Under the pieces are notes generated by a model. That model worked only from the letters and a program-made list of their open reading frames with translations, made no database searches and was not told the origin of the DNA. A stretch of 64,000 nucleotides of DNA, from assembly GCF_030409945.1 (NCBI RefSeq), contig NZ_JAUFQV010000026.1:248001-312000 (forward strand), written 5' to 3'. Each line of letters begins with the position of its first letter. Within the stretch, counting starts at the first letter, position 1. The DNA comes from Vibrio tapetis subsp. quintayensis (GTDB taxonomy: Bacteria > Pseudomonadota > Gammaproteobacteria > Enterobacterales > Vibrionaceae). This document shows positions 63,999 to 64,000 of this stretch, one piece after another. A program made the translations under genes and the position numbers.

Positions 63999-64000
63999 GA
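63995..64000 (+). CDS. sbcC: Start of sbcC, cut by the window edge
   Basis: ATG at 63995 overlaps the sbcD stop and is preceded by GGAGGATAAGG. Only Met-Arg is inside the window. Identity rests on the conserved sbcD-sbcC order. Confidence 0.6.

Overview
The window reads as a Vibrio (Vibrionaceae) chromosome. Supporting features are a malEFG/malK locus, a Vibrio-type thiamine salvage operon under a TPP riboswitch, a curli locus, a VieSAB-like signalling cluster, several diguanylate cyclases and chemoreceptors, and an AdhP-SbcCD end. In V. cholerae the mal, sbcCD and a cold-shock gene lie on chromosome 2, so a secondary chromosome is plausible (inference). No rRNA, tRNA, insertion sequence, prophage or CRISPR array was seen.

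Layout. 0.2-7.3 kb: mixed single genes (solute-binding protein, YcaQ/AlkX-type glycosylase, OsmC protein, LysR regulator divergent from an aldo/keto reductase, HbpS-like protein, CHASE-GGDEF cyclase). 7.6-12.1 kb: TPP riboswitch and thiD-thiZ-thiX-thiY-tenA, a pyrimidine salvage operon. 12.2-17.3 kb: DMT exporter, TPR-GGDEF cyclase, a likely small membrane protein with strong terminators, a CspA-family gene, another solute-binding protein. 17.4-21.1 kb: gene-poor, with a MerR 5' fragment, 20-bp tandem repeats, an 867-residue surface protein of odd architecture and a 55-residue membrane ORF.

21.4-31.3 kb is an alpha-glucoside utilisation locus: aglEFGK (minus strand) and divergent lacI-type regulator, alpha-glucosidase and amylosucrase, with two near-identical LacI-type operators between them. 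Two chemoreceptors, a nitroreductase, a DOPA-dioxygenase-family protein, a tandem NTF2-like protein and an AraC regulator follow. 38.9-43.9 kb is a curli locus: csgB-csgA and an accessory gene on minus, csgEFG on plus, csgD on minus facing csgG. 44.1-49.9 kb is the maltose/maltodextrin transporter, with MalT boxes, a CRP site and large inverted repeats in the malK-malE gap, and an intrinsic terminator between malE and malF.

50.4-60.7 kb holds a Crp/Fnr regulator and a signalling cluster: REC-EAL and REC-TPR response regulators divergent from a 1213-residue BvgS/VieS-type hybrid kinase. Two tandem paralogous membrane PAS proteins without any output domain follow it; the second is interrupted by one in-frame TAA exactly where its paralog has a Gln. 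60.8-64 kb: adhP with a strong Fur box, an acyl-CoA thioesterase, sbcD and the first two codons of sbcC.

Most worth following: the interrupted PAS gene and its cluster, the surface protein with a GlyGly-CTERM-like segment in mid-chain followed by a second signal peptide and a barrel, the two-state TPP switch, and several small ORFs of fewer than 60 codons.
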